Made by a program: the position numbers and the translations under genes. Below are positions 9,459-19,716 of a DNA stretch of 64,000 bases, piece after piece. Under the pieces are notes generated by a model. The model saw only the letters and a list, made by a program, of their open reading frames with translations. It was not told the origin of the DNA and ran no database searches. Each line of letters opens with the position of its first letter. Position 1 is the first letter of the stretch. The stretch is taken from contig NZ_CP063400.1 in assembly GCF_021729865.1 (NCBI RefSeq), forward strand, positions 868,001 to 932,000, given 5' to 3'. This DNA is from Hydrogenophaga sp. SL48 (GTDB lineage Bacteria > Pseudomonadota > Gammaproteobacteria > Burkholderiales > Burkholderiaceae_C).

Positions 9459-10556
9459 TCATTCACTGACCGGGTAGGCACCCAGCACCTTGTAGAAGGC
9501 GCAAAGGCCCTGGAGTTCCTTGAGCGCCGCCGCCACATGGGGCTGGGACGGATGGCCGGCGATGTCGATGTAGAAGTAGTACTCCCACTGCCCCGACTTG
9601 GCCGGGCGAGATTCGAAGCGCGTCATCGACACGCCGTTGTTCTTCAGTGGCACCAGCAGGTCGTGCACGGCACCTGGACGGTTGGGTACCGAGACCACAA
9701 GGCTGGTGCAGTCCTTGCCCGAAGCCGGTGGCATGGCCAGGGTCTGCGGCAGGCTGATCACGGCGAAGCGTGTGCGGTTGTAGGCTTCATCCTGGATCGC
9801 ATGCGCCACGATGTGCAGGCCGAACTGCGCGGCAGCGCGTTCGCTGGCCAGACCGGCCCAGGCTGGGTGGGTCGCGGCCAGGCGGGCGCCCTCGGCGTTG
9901 CTGGACACCGCCCTGCGTTCTGCATTGGGCAAGTGCTGGCTCAGCCAGCCTTGGCACTGGGCGAGCGCCTGCGGATGCGCCATGACGACCTCGATGCCGT
10001 CCAAGTGGTTCACCTGGCGCAGCAGGTTGTGGCGCACCAGCAGACTCACTTCACCAACCACGTGGACCGGTGAGCGCAGGAACAGGTCGAGCGATCGGGC
10101 CACCACGCCTTCGGTGGAGTTTTCCATGCCCACCACGCCGTACTGCGCGGTGCCCGCTGCTGTGGCGTGAAACACCTCGTCAAAATTGGCGCAGTAGATC
10201 AGGTTGGCTGCGCTGCCGAAAAATTCGATGGCGGCCTGCTCGCAGAACGTGCCTTGCGGTCCGAGCACGGCGACGCGTTGGGGCGCTTCCAGTGCCAGGC
10301 AGGCCGACATGATCTCGCGCCATATGGATGCCACATGCGCGTTCTGCAGCGGACCCTGGTTGGCCTTCTGGATCTTTTCGATGACCTGTGCCACGCGGTC
10401 GGGGCGGAAGAACGGCGAGCCCTCGGCGCGTTTGATCTCGCCGACCTGTTCGGCCACCTTGGCGCGCTGGTTGAGCAACGAGAGCAGCTGCTGGTCCAGC
10501 GAGTCGATCTGGACCCGCAAGGTGCCCAGCGCTTCGGATTGGGAGGGTTGGGTCAT
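9459..10556 (-). CDS. pheA: bifunctional chorismate mutase / prephenate dehydratase (P-protein)
   Basis: A 365-residue protein with three parts. An AroQ-type chorismate mutase helix bundle (residues about 8-92, [20 protein letters not shown]) comes first. A prephenate dehydratase domain follows (from [14 protein letters not shown] at about 98, with [19 protein letters not shown]). A C-terminal ACT domain ends the protein ([16 protein letters not shown] and the ESRP-type motif FESRPAKSG), which senses phenylalanine for feedback inhibition. It makes phenylpyruvate from chorismate. Its start overlaps the serC stop by 4 bp (ATGA). Confidence 0.97.
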   Translation of the reverse strand: MTQPSQSEALGTLRVQIDSLDQQLLSLLNQRAKVAEQVGEIKRAEGSPFFRPDRVAQVIEKIQKANQGPLQNAHVASIWREIMSACLALEAPQRVAVLGPQGTFCEQAAIEFFGSAANLIYCANFDEVFHATAAGTAQYGVVGMENSTEGVVARSLDLFLRSPVHVVGEVSLLVRHNLLRQVNHLDGIEVVMAHPQALAQCQGWLSQHLPNAERRAVSSNAEGARLAATHPAWAGLASERAAAQFGLHIVAHAIQDEAYNRTRFAVISLPQTLAMPPASGKDCTSLVVSVPNRPGAVHDLLVPLKNNGVSMTRFESRPAKSGQWEYYFYIDIAGHPSQPHVAAALKELQGLCAFYKVLGAYPVSE

Positions 10557-11659
10557 GCTTGTGTCTGTTCAAAGTCCCGCATGTACGTCACCAGTGCCTG
10601 CACACCTTCCAGCGGCATGGCGTTGTAGATGCTGGCGCGCATGCCCCCCACCGACTTGTGGCCCTTGAGCTGAAGCAGCCCGGCCGCTTTGGCCCCGGCC
10701 AGGAAGGCGTCGTTGCGCGATTCGTCGCGCAGGAAGAAGGGGACGTTCATGCGCGAGCGGCAGTCCTTGGCCACGTGGTTCAGGTAGAACCCTGAGCCGT
10801 CGATGAAGTCGTACAGCAGGCGGGCCTTGGCCATGTTCTTCGCCTCCATTGCGGCGATGCCGGTGAGCTCGCCCTCGGTCTGGGCTTTGAGCCACTGGAA
10901 CGTCAGTCCCGCCATGTAGATGCTGTAGGTGGGCGGCGTGTTGTACATCGACGCGTTGTCGGCCACGGTCTTGTAGTCGAACGCGCTCGGGCAGATGGAC
11001 AGCGCGTGACCCAGCAGGTCTTCGCGGACCACCACCAGTGTCACGCCGGCGGGCCCGAGGTTTTTCTGGGCACCACCAAAGGCCAGCCCCACGCGAGACC
11101 AGTCCACCGTGCGCGAGGCAACGTGAGAAGAGAAGTCGATCACCAGCGGAGCGTCGCTGCCCAAGGCCTTCAGGTCGGGCAGCTCGTGGAACTCCACGCC
11201 GTGAATGGTTTCGTTGCTGCAGAGGTGCAGGTATTGCGCGTCGCTGCTCAGCTGCCAGCTGGCTGGTGAGGGCAGGGTGGTGTGGTGGTCGGCCTCGTTG
11301 CTGCCCACCACGTTGGCCGAAGCGTACTTGCGCGCTTCCTTGGCCGACTTCTGGCTCCAGCTGCCCGTGACCACAAAGTCCACCACGCCACCGCGCGACA
11401 GGTTCATCGGCACGATGGCATTTTCGGCAAGACCTCCGCCCTGCATGAACAGGATGCGGAAATGGGCCGGCACCGACAACAATTCGCGCAAATCGGCTTC
11501 CGCCGCTGCGGCGATGGACATGAACTCCTTGCCCCGGTGGCTCATCTCCATCACACCCATGCCGCTGCCCTGCCAGTCCAGCATCTCGGCAGCTGCCTGT
11601 TGCAGCACGGCTTCGGGCATGGCGGCCGGGCCGGCCGAAAAGTTGTAGGGGCGCGTCAT
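10553..11659 (-). CDS. serC: phosphoserine aminotransferase
   Basis: A 368-residue class V PLP aminotransferase starting [19 protein letters not shown]. The PLP-binding lysine is in [12 protein letters not shown], and the HGVEF and CSNETIHG segments are typical. It converts 3-phosphohydroxypyruvate to phosphoserine and also acts in pyridoxal phosphate synthesis. It overlaps gyrA by 4 bp upstream and pheA by 4 bp downstream, so it is translationally coupled inside the operon. Confidence 0.97.
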   Translation of the reverse strand: MTRPYNFSAGPAAMPEAVLQQAAAEMLDWQGSGMGVMEMSHRGKEFMSIAAAAEADLRELLSVPAHFRILFMQGGGLAENAIVPMNLSRGGVVDFVVTGSWSQKSAKEARKYASANVVGSNEADHHTTLPSPASWQLSSDAQYLHLCSNETIHGVEFHELPDLKALGSDAPLVIDFSSHVASRTVDWSRVGLAFGGAQKNLGPAGVTLVVVREDLLGHALSICPSAFDYKTVADNASMYNTPPTYSIYMAGLTFQWLKAQTEGELTGIAAMEAKNMAKARLLYDFIDGSGFYLNHVAKDCRSRMNVPFFLRDESRNDAFLAGAKAAGLLQLKGHKSVGGMRASIYNAMPLEGVQALVTYMRDFEQTQA

Positions 11660-14313
11660 GCTTCGGAGCCCGTCTCGGTGTCGTCTCCGGCGTTGGTCGC
11701 ATCCGGTGCATCACCCGCATCGGCCATGTTGGCGTCGTTCTCCACGATGCGCTGCAGGCCGGAGAGCTCGGCGCCCTCGTCCAGCGCGATCAGGGTCACA
11801 CCCTGCGTGGCGCGGCCCATTTCGCGGATCTCGCTCACCCGGGTGCGCACCAGCACGCCCTTGTCGGTGATCAGCATGATCTCATCGTCGGTGTGCACCA
11901 GCGTGGCCGCCACGACCTTGCCATTGCGCTCGCTCTGCTGGATCGCGATCATGCCCTTGGTGCCTCGGCCGTGGCGGGTGTATTCACCGATGGGTGTGCG
12001 CTTGCCGTAGCCATTGATGGTCGCGGTGAGCACACTTTGCTGCTCGTCTTCGGCGACCAGCATGGCGATCACGCTCTGGCCGTCTTCGATCGTCATGCCG
12101 CGCACACCACGGGCATTGCGGCCGAGTGGACGCACGTCGTTTTCGTCGAAACGCACGGCCTTGCCACCATCGCTGAACAGCATGACATCGTGCTGGCCGT
12201 CGGTCAGGGCTGCCCCGATCAGGAAGTCGCCTTCATCGAGGTTGACCGCGATGATGCCGCCCTTGCGCGGGTTGTTGAACTCGTCGAGCGAGGTCTTCTT
12301 CACGGTGCCCATGGACGTGGCCATGAACACAAAGCGGTTGTCGGGGAAGCTGCGCGCGTCGCCGGTCAGCGCCAGCACCACGTTGATCTTCTCGCCTTCC
12401 TGCAGCGGGAACATGTTGACGATGGGGCGACCACGCGAGCCACGCGAGCCCGCCGGCACTTCCCAGACCTTGAGCCAGTAAAGCCGGCCACGGTTGGAGA
12501 AACACAGAATGTAGTCGTGCGTGTTGGCGATGAAGAGCTGATCAATCCAGTCGTCTTCCTTGGTGGCGGTGGCTTGTTTGCCGCGTCCGCCACGCTTTTG
12601 CGCCCGGTACTCGGATAGCGGCTGACTCTTGATGTAGCCGCTGTGACTGAGCGTGACCACCATGTCGGTGGGCGTGATCAGGTCTTCGGTGGACAGGTCT
12701 TGCGCGCTGTGTTCGATCTCGCTTCGGCGGGTGCCCAGCTTGGTCTGGCCAAACTCCTGTTTCACGGCGGTCAGTTCTTCACCGATGATGGTGGAGACGC
12801 GCTCGGGGCGAGACAGGATGTCCAGCAGATCGTCGATCTCGGCCATCACGTCCTTGTACTCGGCAACGATCTTGTCCTGCTCCAGCCCGGTCAGGCGCTG
12901 CAGACGCATCTGCAGGATTTCCTGGGCCTGCGTTTCGCTCAGGCGGTAGAGACCATCGCCCTGCATGCCGAACTCACGCTCCAGACCGTCGGGACGGTAG
13001 TCGTCGGCGTTGACCACGCCGCCATCGAGTCGGCTTCGGGTCAGCATTTCGCGCACCAGCTTGCTGTCCCAGCTGCGCGTCATCAGCTCTGCCTTGGCGA
13101 CGGGCGGGGTGGGCGACTCGCGGATGATGCGGATGAATTCGTCGATGTTCGCCAGCGCCACGGCCAAGCCCTCGAGCACGTGGCCGCGTTCGCGCGCCTT
13201 GCGCAGCTCGAACACCGTGCGGCGGGTCACCACCTCGCGGCGATGCTCCAGGAACACCTGGATCAGATCCTTCAGATTGCACAGCTTGGGCTGACCGTCG
13301 ATCAGGGCCACCATGTTGATGCCGAAGGTGTCCTGCAGCTGCGTCTGCTTGTACAGGTTGTTCAGCACCACCTCGGGCACTTCTCCGCGCTTGAGTTCGA
13401 TCACCAGGCGCATGCCGGATTTGTCCGACTCGTCCTGGATGTGGCTGATGCCTTCGATCTTCTTTTCGTGGACCAGTTCGGCAATGCGCTCCTGGAGGGT
13501 TTTCTTGTTCACCTGGTAGGGCAGCTCGTCCACGATGATGGACTGGCGCTGGCCCTTGTCGATGTCCTCGAAATGGCATTTGGCGCGCATCACCACTCGG
13601 CCTCGGCCCGTGCGGTAGCCGTCTTTCACGCCATTGATGCCGTAGATGATGCCGCCGGTGGGGAAGTCGGGCGCTGGAATGATCTCCATCAGTTCGTCGA
13701 TGGAGGCCCCCGGGTTCTTGAGCAAGTGCAGGCAGGCCTCCACCGACTCGTTGAGGTTGTGCGGCGGGATGTTGGTTGCCATGCCCACCGCGATGCCGCC
13801 CGAGCCGTTCACCAGCAAGTTGGGGAAGCGCGCCGGCAACACCAGTGGCTCTTTTTCCGAGCCGTCATAGTTGGGACCGTAGTTGACGGTGTCTTTGTCG
13901 ATATCGGCCAGCATTTCGTGGGCGATTTTCGACATGCGGATTTCGGTGTATCGCATGGCGGCGGCGTTGTCGCCGTCCACGCTGCCGAAGTTGCCTTGGC
14001 CGTCCACCAGCATGTGGCGCAGCGAAAAGTCTTGCGCCATGCGAACGATGGTGTCGTACACCGCCGAGTCGCCGTGAGGGTGGTACTTGCCGATCACATC
14101 ACCGACGATGCGGGCCGATTTTTTGTACGGGCGGTTCCAGTCGTTGTTGAGCTCGTGCATTGCAAAAAGCACGCGGCGGTGCACCGGCTTCAGGCCGTCA
14201 CGCGCATCGGGCAAGGCGCGCCCCACGATCACGCTCATGGCGTAGTCGAGGTAGCTTCGGCGCATTTCCTCTTCAAGGCTGATGGGCAGGGTTTCTTTGG
14301 CGAACTGTGTCAT
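11656..14313 (-). CDS. gyrA: DNA gyrase subunit A
   Basis: An 885-residue protein whose numbering matches E. coli GyrA in the catalytic part: the DNA-cleaving tyrosine is Y122 ([10 protein letters not shown]), and quinolone-contact residues are S83 and D87 ([12 protein letters not shown]), the usual sensitive residues. The GyrA box QKRGGRGK and a C-terminal beta-pinwheel follow, with an acidic tail of about 30 residues. It forms the A2B2 enzyme that adds negative supercoils. It is the first gene of the minus-strand block; its promoter must lie in the 263-bp gap shared with divergent ompA. Confidence 0.98.
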   Translation of the reverse strand: MTQFAKETLPISLEEEMRRSYLDYAMSVIVGRALPDARDGLKPVHRRVLFAMHELNNDWNRPYKKSARIVGDVIGKYHPHGDSAVYDTIVRMAQDFSLRHMLVDGQGNFGSVDGDNAAAMRYTEIRMSKIAHEMLADIDKDTVNYGPNYDGSEKEPLVLPARFPNLLVNGSGGIAVGMATNIPPHNLNESVEACLHLLKNPGASIDELMEIIPAPDFPTGGIIYGINGVKDGYRTGRGRVVMRAKCHFEDIDKGQRQSIIVDELPYQVNKKTLQERIAELVHEKKIEGISHIQDESDKSGMRLVIELKRGEVPEVVLNNLYKQTQLQDTFGINMVALIDGQPKLCNLKDLIQVFLEHRREVVTRRTVFELRKARERGHVLEGLAVALANIDEFIRIIRESPTPPVAKAELMTRSWDSKLVREMLTRSRLDGGVVNADDYRPDGLEREFGMQGDGLYRLSETQAQEILQMRLQRLTGLEQDKIVAEYKDVMAEIDDLLDILSRPERVSTIIGEELTAVKQEFGQTKLGTRRSEIEHSAQDLSTEDLITPTDMVVTLSHSGYIKSQPLSEYRAQKRGGRGKQATATKEDDWIDQLFIANTHDYILCFSNRGRLYWLKVWEVPAGSRGSRGRPIVNMFPLQEGEKINVVLALTGDARSFPDNRFVFMATSMGTVKKTSLDEFNNPRKGGIIAVNLDEGDFLIGAALTDGQHDVMLFSDGGKAVRFDENDVRPLGRNARGVRGMTIEDGQSVIAMLVAEDEQQSVLTATINGYGKRTPIGEYTRHGRGTKGMIAIQQSERNGKVVAATLVHTDDEIMLITDKGVLVRTRVSEIREMGRATQGVTLIALDEGAELSGLQRIVENDANMADAGDAPDATNAGDDTETGSEA

Positions 14314-14468
14314 GAGCAGTGAAGAGAGATCCGTGAACAGCCTGTGGGCAACCTCTCATTTTAAATGACAGGCCGGCAGGTGACTTGCGGCGGTGCCTGT
14401 TGTGTCGCGACAACGATCGCGCTGCTCGTCTGAACAAGGGAGACCGCCGTGCCCTGCCGCCCTGATTC

Positions 14469-14496
14469 TTGTTTCGCACGCTTGTGGCACAATAAT
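14469..14496 (+). promoter_or_regulatory. putative sigma-70 promoter of ompA
   Basis: TTGTTT at 14469-14474 and AATAAT at 14491-14496 are separated by 16 bp, upstream of ompA in the gap shared with divergent gyrA. The -10-like hexamer is one of few AT-rich hexamers nearby. The match is by eye only. Confidence 0.4.
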
Positions 14497-14576
14497 TTCA
14501 GCGTTTCAAGTGGTGGTCACTTCAAGCGTGATTGTTGACATCCAGCCCGTCCGCGGCTTACTCCAAGAGGAAAACC

Positions 14577-15248
14577 ATGAAAAAACTGAACACAGTGGCA
14601 ATGCTGTTTGCAACCGCCGCCATGGCATCGGCCGCCTTTGCTGCGCCTTCCAGCGGTACCGCAACGAACGACAACTGGCGCAGTGGCCATGGCAACCTCC
14701 AGTGGAAAAACGGCGACGGATCCCTCTGCTGGCGCGATGCCTTCTGGACCCCAGCCACCGCTGCAAAAGGCTGTGACGGAGCCATCGTGCCCGCACCGGC
14801 TCCTGCCCCCGCACCAGCCCCCGCTGCGGCACCGGCTCCTGCGCCCGCACCGGCTCCGGCGCCTGCTGCAGCGCCAGCCGCTCCGGCCGCCACCAAGGTG
14901 ACCTATGCTGCCGATGCGTTCTTTGACTTCGACAAGTCCGTGGTCAAGCCTGAAGGCAAGGCCAAGCTGGACGATCTGGCCAGCAAGGTCAGCGGCATCA
15001 ACCTGGAAGTGGTGATCGCTGTCGGCCACACCGACTCCAAGGGCACCGCTACGTACAACCAGGCGCTGTCCGTTCGCCGCGCCGAAGCGGTGAAGGCGTA
15101 TCTGGTGAGCAAGGGCATCGAAAGCAACCGCGTGTACACCGAAGGCAAGGGTCTGACCCAGCCTGTGGCCGACAACGCCACCTCCGAAGGCCGCGCAAAG
15201 AACCGCCGCGTCGAAGTGGAAGTCGTGGGCACTCGCACCAACAAGTAA
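14577..15248 (+). CDS. ompA: OmpA family outer membrane protein
   Basis: A 223-residue precursor starting MKKLNTVAMLFATAAMASAAFA, a Sec signal peptide with an AFA-AP cleavage site. The mature part has a short Trp-rich segment, then an Ala-Pro linker of about 30 residues, then an OmpA C-terminal peptidoglycan-binding domain: FFDFDKSVVKPEGKAKLDDL, VVIAVGHTDSKGT, LSVRRAEAVKAYLVSKGI, GRAKNRRVEVEV. It has no large beta-barrel, so it resembles the short OmpA proteins of Burkholderiales that tether the outer membrane to the wall. AGAGGA lies 7 bases before the start, and a strong terminator follows. Confidence 0.95.
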   Translation: MKKLNTVAMLFATAAMASAAFAAPSSGTATNDNWRSGHGNLQWKNGDGSLCWRDAFWTPATAAKGCDGAIVPAPAPAPAPAPAAAPAPAPAPAPAPAAAPAAPAATKVTYAADAFFDFDKSVVKPEGKAKLDDLASKVSGINLEVVIAVGHTDSKGTATYNQALSVRRAEAVKAYLVSKGIESNRVYTEGKGLTQPVADNATSEGRAKNRRVEVEVVGTRTNK

Positions 15249-15273
15249 GCTTTGCTGGCCGCGTTTCCAACGC

Positions 15274-15308
15274 AAGGCCCCAGGCGCGCAAGTGCCTGGG
15301 GCCTTTTT
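15274..15308 (+). terminator. rho-independent terminator after ompA
   Basis: Arms AAGGCCCCAGGC (15274-15285) and GCCTGGGGCCTT (15294-15305) form a 12-bp stem with an 8-base loop and end in a T-run to 15308. It lies 25 bp after the ompA stop and would separate ompA from the following genes. Confidence 0.9.
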
Positions 15309-15329
15309 CCTGGCCTGTTGGTGTGTCGA

Positions 15330-15863
15330 ATGGGTGTTTTTGTGGCGGTGTGTATCGTTTGTGCCGTGTGGACGTGGCGAACAGCTCATTCGGAGACACT
15401 GCCCTCCAGTCATCTCTTGCCCGTGGTCCGTGGCATCGGCGTCGACTGCCATGCGGCCTGGTCCACACTGTCTTCCTCACCGGTGGTCGTGATGCTGATT
15501 TCTCCGCGCATGATCTACAGCCTGTCCGAATGGCCTCGCATGCGGTTGGCTGCTCTGGCGGCGGGCTTTGATGTGGTGACCTGGAAAGCCCCAGGGGTGC
15601 CGCCTCATGAGTGGGCTCAAGCTGTCCAGGCGGCGCGCTGGACACCCATGCAAAGTGCCTTGATCGGTGATGCGCCGGCAGCCTGTTCCGCGTGGTGGCA
15701 AAGCCTCAATCATTTTCCCTTCAGCGTCGTTGTCCAGGGTGACCAGGTTCACGGGTGGCCGATCTGGGGTGTGTTGCCCGATGAGGCGTGGACTGCTTCG
15801 CTGGCGGTGCGCCTGGAGGCCCTGAGGGAGGCGAGCATCCGCAACCACCTGAAATCCCCATGA
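15330..15863 (+). CDS. hypothetical protein with N-terminal membrane anchor
   Basis: I do not recognise this 177-residue protein. The start at 15330 (MGVFVAVCIVCAVWTW) follows the ompA terminator; in-frame codons further upstream run into the terminator. It begins with one hydrophobic segment (signal anchor or signal peptide), then a Trp-rich soluble part (SEWPRMRLAALAAGFDVVTW, WWQSLNHFPFSVVV, GWPIWGVLPDEAW). Its stop overlaps the next gene's start by ATGA, so the two are co-translated. G+C and codon use look normal for the window, which supports a real gene. Confidence 0.65.
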   Translation: MGVFVAVCIVCAVWTWRTAHSETLPSSHLLPVVRGIGVDCHAAWSTLSSSPVVVMLISPRMIYSLSEWPRMRLAALAAGFDVVTWKAPGVPPHEWAQAVQAARWTPMQSALIGDAPAACSAWWQSLNHFPFSVVVQGDQVHGWPIWGVLPDEAWTASLAVRLEALREASIRNHLKSP

Positions 15864-17065
15864 TGCGATCGGTTGACGCAGTCTTCGTTCATCTTTTGGC
15901 GTTGCTCATGGCCTTGGCGGTGCCAGTCAACGCCAGCGAGGCCGATAGCGCCTGCATCGACGCAGTGAGCTATTTGGCTCTGGATCCCGAGAAAGTTGGG
16001 GTGGACAGCAACGGCGCCCCTGCATTGGGCGCCTACGAACGCATCAGCCCGGATGGGCGTTTTGTCCTGCGTTCGTTTTCCGGCGCGAGGCTGGGCGAGG
16101 TGTCTCTGATCGAGCTGCCAGCTGACACGGGCGGTCGGCTTGCTGTTTTCAGAACACCGCTCAGCAACGAGGCGTTTCCGGTACAGGGCACCTGGCGCTA
16201 CGTGGTCGATGTCGACGGGCGCCATTTCCGGTTGGCCGATGTGCTGCGGCAGCAGGAGCGGGCCGAGCCACAGTTTCAAGGCGGCATGCGCGGTTTTTAT
16301 GCCGCCGCTGCAGAGTTGACCGGGGTCAGGTCCGATGACAAATCTCTGGTCTGGATTCGCTCCATGAGTTGGCCGCAGGGCGGGCGGTCGGGGCAGGGCA
16401 CCGGGCCGCTGCAGGTGCGCACGCTGGGCGTGCGCGATCAGGGCGATCGTGTGGATGTCGTGTCGGACAGTGGTCCGCAGTTCATCTGCGGGGCGCGGGG
16501 CAGCTCCGATGGTGGGGTTTATACCTTGCCCATGATTTCGGTGGACGGGCTGGAGTTTTCGGCGATTCCCATCAATCCGCGCGTGGGACAACCCAGCATG
16601 CGGGTCTACGGACTCGCAAACGATGCACTTGCCGCAGCGCACCCCTGCGATCTTCGCGTGGACCTGCAGGCTGCGCCAGGCAAGGCGGTGTTTGGTTTTG
16701 CGGGTTCCGGGTCGGCGATGTTGGCTTACACCGACAACGCCAGCGTGTACTTCGTGGACCGGCATCCCGCGCTGCACGACCAGGTGTTTCGTGTTGAAGA
16801 CACGCAAACCCAGGTGCTGGCCAGTGCGTTTCCAGGTCTGACCCGAGATGGGCGCATTGTGTTTGGAGCCAACTGGAAGGAGTGCACCTCCCGCGGGACG
16901 TGTCTCGATCGCGCGGGCTACGTGGTGGCCGACCCCTACCAAAACAAAGATTACCGCCAGCAACTCCAGCGATTGGGGCTTGCGCCCGACAAGGCCTGCA
17001 TCACGCGACGCGATGTCCTGCAAGAGCGCCAGCGCTTTGCGACGCAACACCGGCTCAAGCCCTGA
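15860..17065 (+). CDS. hypothetical exported protein
   Basis: I do not recognise this 401-residue protein. It begins MMRSVDAVFVHLLALLMALA followed by VPVNAS, a good signal peptide. The mature part has about five cysteines spread over its length (for example DSACIDAVS, PQFICGARG, KECTSRGTCLDRAG), consistent with periplasmic disulfides, and segments suggesting a beta-propeller-like fold (ISPDGRFVLRSFSGARLGEV, LTRDGRIVFGANW). It overlaps the upstream gene by 4 bp and lies 21 bp before ubiG. A sensor or scaffold role would be a guess. Confidence 0.75.
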   Translation: MMRSVDAVFVHLLALLMALAVPVNASEADSACIDAVSYLALDPEKVGVDSNGAPALGAYERISPDGRFVLRSFSGARLGEVSLIELPADTGGRLAVFRTPLSNEAFPVQGTWRYVVDVDGRHFRLADVLRQQERAEPQFQGGMRGFYAAAAELTGVRSDDKSLVWIRSMSWPQGGRSGQGTGPLQVRTLGVRDQGDRVDVVSDSGPQFICGARGSSDGGVYTLPMISVDGLEFSAIPINPRVGQPSMRVYGLANDALAAAHPCDLRVDLQAAPGKAVFGFAGSGSAMLAYTDNASVYFVDRHPALHDQVFRVEDTQTQVLASAFPGLTRDGRIVFGANWKECTSRGTCLDRAGYVVADPYQNKDYRQQLQRLGLAPDKACITRRDVLQERQRFATQHRLKP

Positions 17066-17086
17066 AGCCGTGGGAAAATCCGGGGC

Positions 17087-17791
17087 ATGAACCCCGTCAA
17101 TGCCGATCCGGCCGAACTGGCCAAATTTTCCGATCTCGCTCACCGCTGGTGGGACCCCGAGAGCGAATTCCGTCCCTTGCACCAGATCAATCCGCTGAGG
17201 CTGGCTTGGATCGATGGCTTGGTTCCGCTCGCGGGTCTACGGGTTCTCGATGTGGGTTGTGGCGGCGGCATCCTGTCGGACTCGATGGCGCGCAAAGGCG
17301 CCGATGTGACTGGTATCGATCTCTCCAGCAAGGCACTCAAAGTGGCGCAGTTGCACGCGCTGGAAGCCGGCACCACCCAGGTCAGCTACCGCGAAATCAG
17401 CGCCGAGGCGATGGCGCTGGAGCAGCCGGCGTCGTTTGATGTGGTCACCTGCATGGAGATGCTGGAGCATGTGCCGGACCCTGCCTCCGTGGTGCGCGCC
17501 TGCGCCGCGCTGGTGAAGCCCGGTGGATGGGTGTTCTTCTCGACCATCAACCGCAATCCCAAGTCTTTCCTGTTCGCCATCGTCGGGGCAGAGTACCTGC
17601 TGCAGATGCTGCCCAAGGGCACCCACGAATATGCCAAGATGATCCGGCCAAGCGAGTTGGCGCGCTACTGCCGTGCGGCCGACCTGACACTGGAGCACAC
17701 ACGCGGCCTGGAATACAACCCGCTGTCCCAGCGCTATTGGCTGAGCGACGACACCAGCGTCAACTACATGATCGCCACGCGCCGATCATGA
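17087..17791 (+). CDS. ubiG: ubiquinone biosynthesis O-methyltransferase UbiG
   Basis: A 234-residue class I SAM methyltransferase. The SAM-binding motif [18 protein letters not shown] is at about residues 53-70, followed by GIDLSSKAL and [11 protein letters not shown]. It starts [20 protein letters not shown] with HRWWDPES, the UbiG signature. It performs both O-methylations of ubiquinone synthesis. The last bases overlap the gph start (ATGA); the ubiG-gph pair is conserved in Burkholderiales. Confidence 0.96.
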   Translation: MNPVNADPAELAKFSDLAHRWWDPESEFRPLHQINPLRLAWIDGLVPLAGLRVLDVGCGGGILSDSMARKGADVTGIDLSSKALKVAQLHALEAGTTQVSYREISAEAMALEQPASFDVVTCMEMLEHVPDPASVVRACAALVKPGGWVFFSTINRNPKSFLFAIVGAEYLLQMLPKGTHEYAKMIRPSELARYCRAADLTLEHTRGLEYNPLSQRYWLSDDTSVNYMIATRRS

Positions 17792-18462
17792 CCGTGGTGT
17801 TCCGTGGCATCCAGGCTGTGCTGTTCGACCTGGATGGCACCCTGATCGACAGCGCGCCCGACCTGGGGTCGGCCGCCAATGCGATGCTGGTGCGCCGGGG
17901 GCGCGAGGCCATTCCGCTCGATCGTTACCGGGCACTGGCGGGTTCGGGTGCTCGGGGTATGTTGCGGGTGGCTTTTGACATCGATCCCGAGCACAAAGAC
18001 TTTGAGCTGCTCAAGCAGGAGTTCTTTTCCGAATACCAAGCGTGCCTTACCGCAAGCACCCAGGCCTTTGATGGCGTCAGCGGCATGCTGGCGTCGCTGG
18101 GTCATGCCGGCTTGCCCTGGGGTGTGGTCACCAACAAAGGGGAGCGGTTCACCGGCCCCTTGACCTGCGCAATGGGTCTGTTTGACACTGCGGCCACGGT
18201 GATCAGCGGCGACACGACGCCGCACGCCAAGCCCCATCCCGCGCCGTTGTTGGAAGCCGCCCGGCGACTGGCGCTGCCGCCGGACGCGTGCCTCTACGTG
18301 GGTGATGACCTGCGCGACATCCAGGCCGGTCAGGCAGCCGGCATGAAAACTGTTGCCGCGATGTACGGATATCTGGGGCAAGGGGCCGATGTGAGCAGTT
18401 GGAGCGCAGATGCGTCAATATCTTCTCCGGCCGACCTCTTGCAATTGCTCGAACTGCCTTAA
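17788..18462 (+). CDS. gph: phosphoglycolate phosphatase (HAD family)
   Basis: A 224-residue HAD hydrolase with motif [17 protein letters not shown] (nucleophile and acid aspartates), a helical cap, VVTNKGERF (motif II region), [10 protein letters not shown] and motif [18 protein letters not shown]. It removes phosphate from 2-phosphoglycolate released by repair of oxidised DNA ends. The start at 17788 is set by the 4-bp overlap with ubiG. It ends 13 bp before ssrA. Confidence 0.93.
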   Translation: MTVVFRGIQAVLFDLDGTLIDSAPDLGSAANAMLVRRGREAIPLDRYRALAGSGARGMLRVAFDIDPEHKDFELLKQEFFSEYQACLTASTQAFDGVSGMLASLGHAGLPWGVVTNKGERFTGPLTCAMGLFDTAATVISGDTTPHAKPHPAPLLEAARRLALPPDACLYVGDDLRDIQAGQAAGMKTVAAMYGYLGQGADVSSWSADASISSPADLLQLLELP

Positions 18463-18475
18463 ACTTGAGGGCTCA

Positions 18476-18863
18476 GGGGCTGCACTGGTTTCGACGTGGG
18501 TTCGGACACGCAGCAGGGCATGTCGAGGTTCTGTCACCTCGTAAAACCGCAGAAAAAACTAACTGCAAACGACGAACGTTTCGCACTCGCCGCTTAATTG
18601 CCGGTGAGCTTTGCAACAGCAGGCCTATGGGCTGGGCAAGGGTTCAGGCGGCGCAAGCCGCTTGGGTCCAGGCTGCAAAGATAATTCAATAGGCTGGTCG
18701 GGCGTCGGGTAACTTGGCGCACGGTGAGATTCAAGGTTGCTGGCGTCCTTCACAGCGTGCCGCTGCGCGGTGAGGGAAGTGAGATCCAAATCAGACGGCT
18801 ACACATGTAGAACTGCTCGAAGAAGGCTTGCGGACGGGGGTTCAAATCCCCCCAGCTCCACCA
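18476..18863 (+). ncRNA. ssrA: transfer-messenger RNA (tmRNA)
   Basis: About 388 nt, one-piece. The 5' end GGGGCTGCACTGGTTTCGAC pairs with the 3' end AGCTCCACCA to form the tRNA-like acceptor, with the T-arm GGGGGTTCAAATCCCCCC before it. The reading frame at 18565-18597 encodes the tag A-N-D-E-R-F-A-L-A-A then TAA; ANDERFALAA is a typical betaproteobacterial degradation tag. It rescues stalled ribosomes with SmpB. The CCA end is encoded. A terminator follows at once. Confidence 0.98.
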
Positions 18864-18870
18864 TTTCAAC

Positions 18871-18910
18871 AAAAAAGGCCTCGAAGCATCACCGCTTCGG
18901 GGCCTTTTTT
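18871..18910 (+). terminator. rho-independent terminator of ssrA
   Basis: An A-run plus GGCCTCGAAGC (to 18887) pairs with GCTTCGGGGCC (18894-18904) around the loop ATCACC, with one T-G pair, and is followed by TTTTTT. It begins 8 bases after the tmRNA CCA end. Confidence 0.9.
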
Positions 18911-18953
18911 CTGGCGACTGCCCAGGGCAGCGTTCGCCCAAAAACGAATTCGA

Positions 18954-19700
18954 ATGATGCAGTTGCAGGATATTCTATTTTCCCAGGGCTTCGGCACACG
19001 ACGCGTATGCTGTGGCCTTGTTCAGCAGGGTCTGGTGCAGCTCGGTGAGTCCCGGCAACCTTGCACCGGTCCGACCGAGGAGGTGGACGACGACGGACTC
19101 GTGTTCTGGGTTCAGGGTGAACGTTGGGAATACCATGCGCAGGCCTATCTGATGCTGCATAAACCCGCGGGCACAGAGTGCTCACAAAAGCCCAGCACCT
19201 ACCCCAGCATCTACACGCTGTTGCCTGGCCCGTTGCGCAACCGGGGTGGTGGAGCGGCGGCGGGTGTGCAGGCCGTGGGACGGCTGGACCAAGACACCAC
19301 GGGGTTGCTGTTGTTGTCGGACGATGGCAAGTTCATTCACCGCATGACTTCACCCCGCCATCACGTGCCGAAGGTATATCAGGTGCAGGTCAAGCACGCG
19401 CTGGACGATCGGCAGTTGGAGCGCTTGCGTCAGGGCGTGGTGCTGGATGACGATCCGGTGCCCGTCAGGGCGGCCGACTGCCGGACGGTGGACACCTTCC
19501 ACCTGGAGCTGACACTCACCGAAGGCAAGTACCACCAGGTCAAGCGCATGGTGGCTGCCGTGGGAAACCGGGTGGAGGGCTTACACCGGTCCTCGGTCGG
19601 GACCATTGCTCTGCCGGAGAGCCTGTCGCCCGGTCAGTGGCGCTGGTTGACGGCTGAGGAGGTTCAGTCGCTGACCAAGAAAGCGGTCAAGTCGGCCTGA
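18954..19700 (+). CDS. 16S rRNA pseudouridine synthase, RsuA family
   Basis: A 248-residue protein starting MMQLQDILFSQGFGTRRVC, an S4-like RNA-binding segment, then the catalytic domain with HKPAGTECS, the catalytic aspartate in VGRLDQDTTGLLLLSDDG, YQVQVKHALDD and EGKYHQVKRM. It matches RsuA/RluB/E/F enzymes; RsuA (position 516 of 16S rRNA) is the nearest by length and S4 style. The start could be 18954 or 18957 (two Met codons). A longer frame upstream overlaps tmRNA and is rejected. Confidence 0.9.
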   Translation: MMQLQDILFSQGFGTRRVCCGLVQQGLVQLGESRQPCTGPTEEVDDDGLVFWVQGERWEYHAQAYLMLHKPAGTECSQKPSTYPSIYTLLPGPLRNRGGGAAAGVQAVGRLDQDTTGLLLLSDDGKFIHRMTSPRHHVPKVYQVQVKHALDDRQLERLRQGVVLDDDPVPVRAADCRTVDTFHLELTLTEGKYHQVKRMVAAVGNRVEGLHRSSVGTIALPESLSPGQWRWLTAEEVQSLTKKAVKSA

Positions 19701-19716
19701 CCCTCCCCTGGATTCT

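Noticed and set aside
12643..14322. A 559-codon open frame on the plus strand over gyrA
   Set aside because: It is fully antisense to a certain gyrA gene, His/Val/Asp-rich without a family pattern, and is expected from high GC third-position bias.
14814..14890. The Ala-Pro repeat DNA in ompA as a tandem-repeat phase-variation tract
   Set aside because: The repeats are imperfect codon-level repeats in a protein linker, in-frame multiples of three; they can change length but not switch the frame.
18864..19000. A genomic island integrated at the 3' end of ssrA
   Set aside because: ssrA is followed at once by its terminator and an ordinary pseudouridine synthase; there is no integrase or repeated ssrA end in view.
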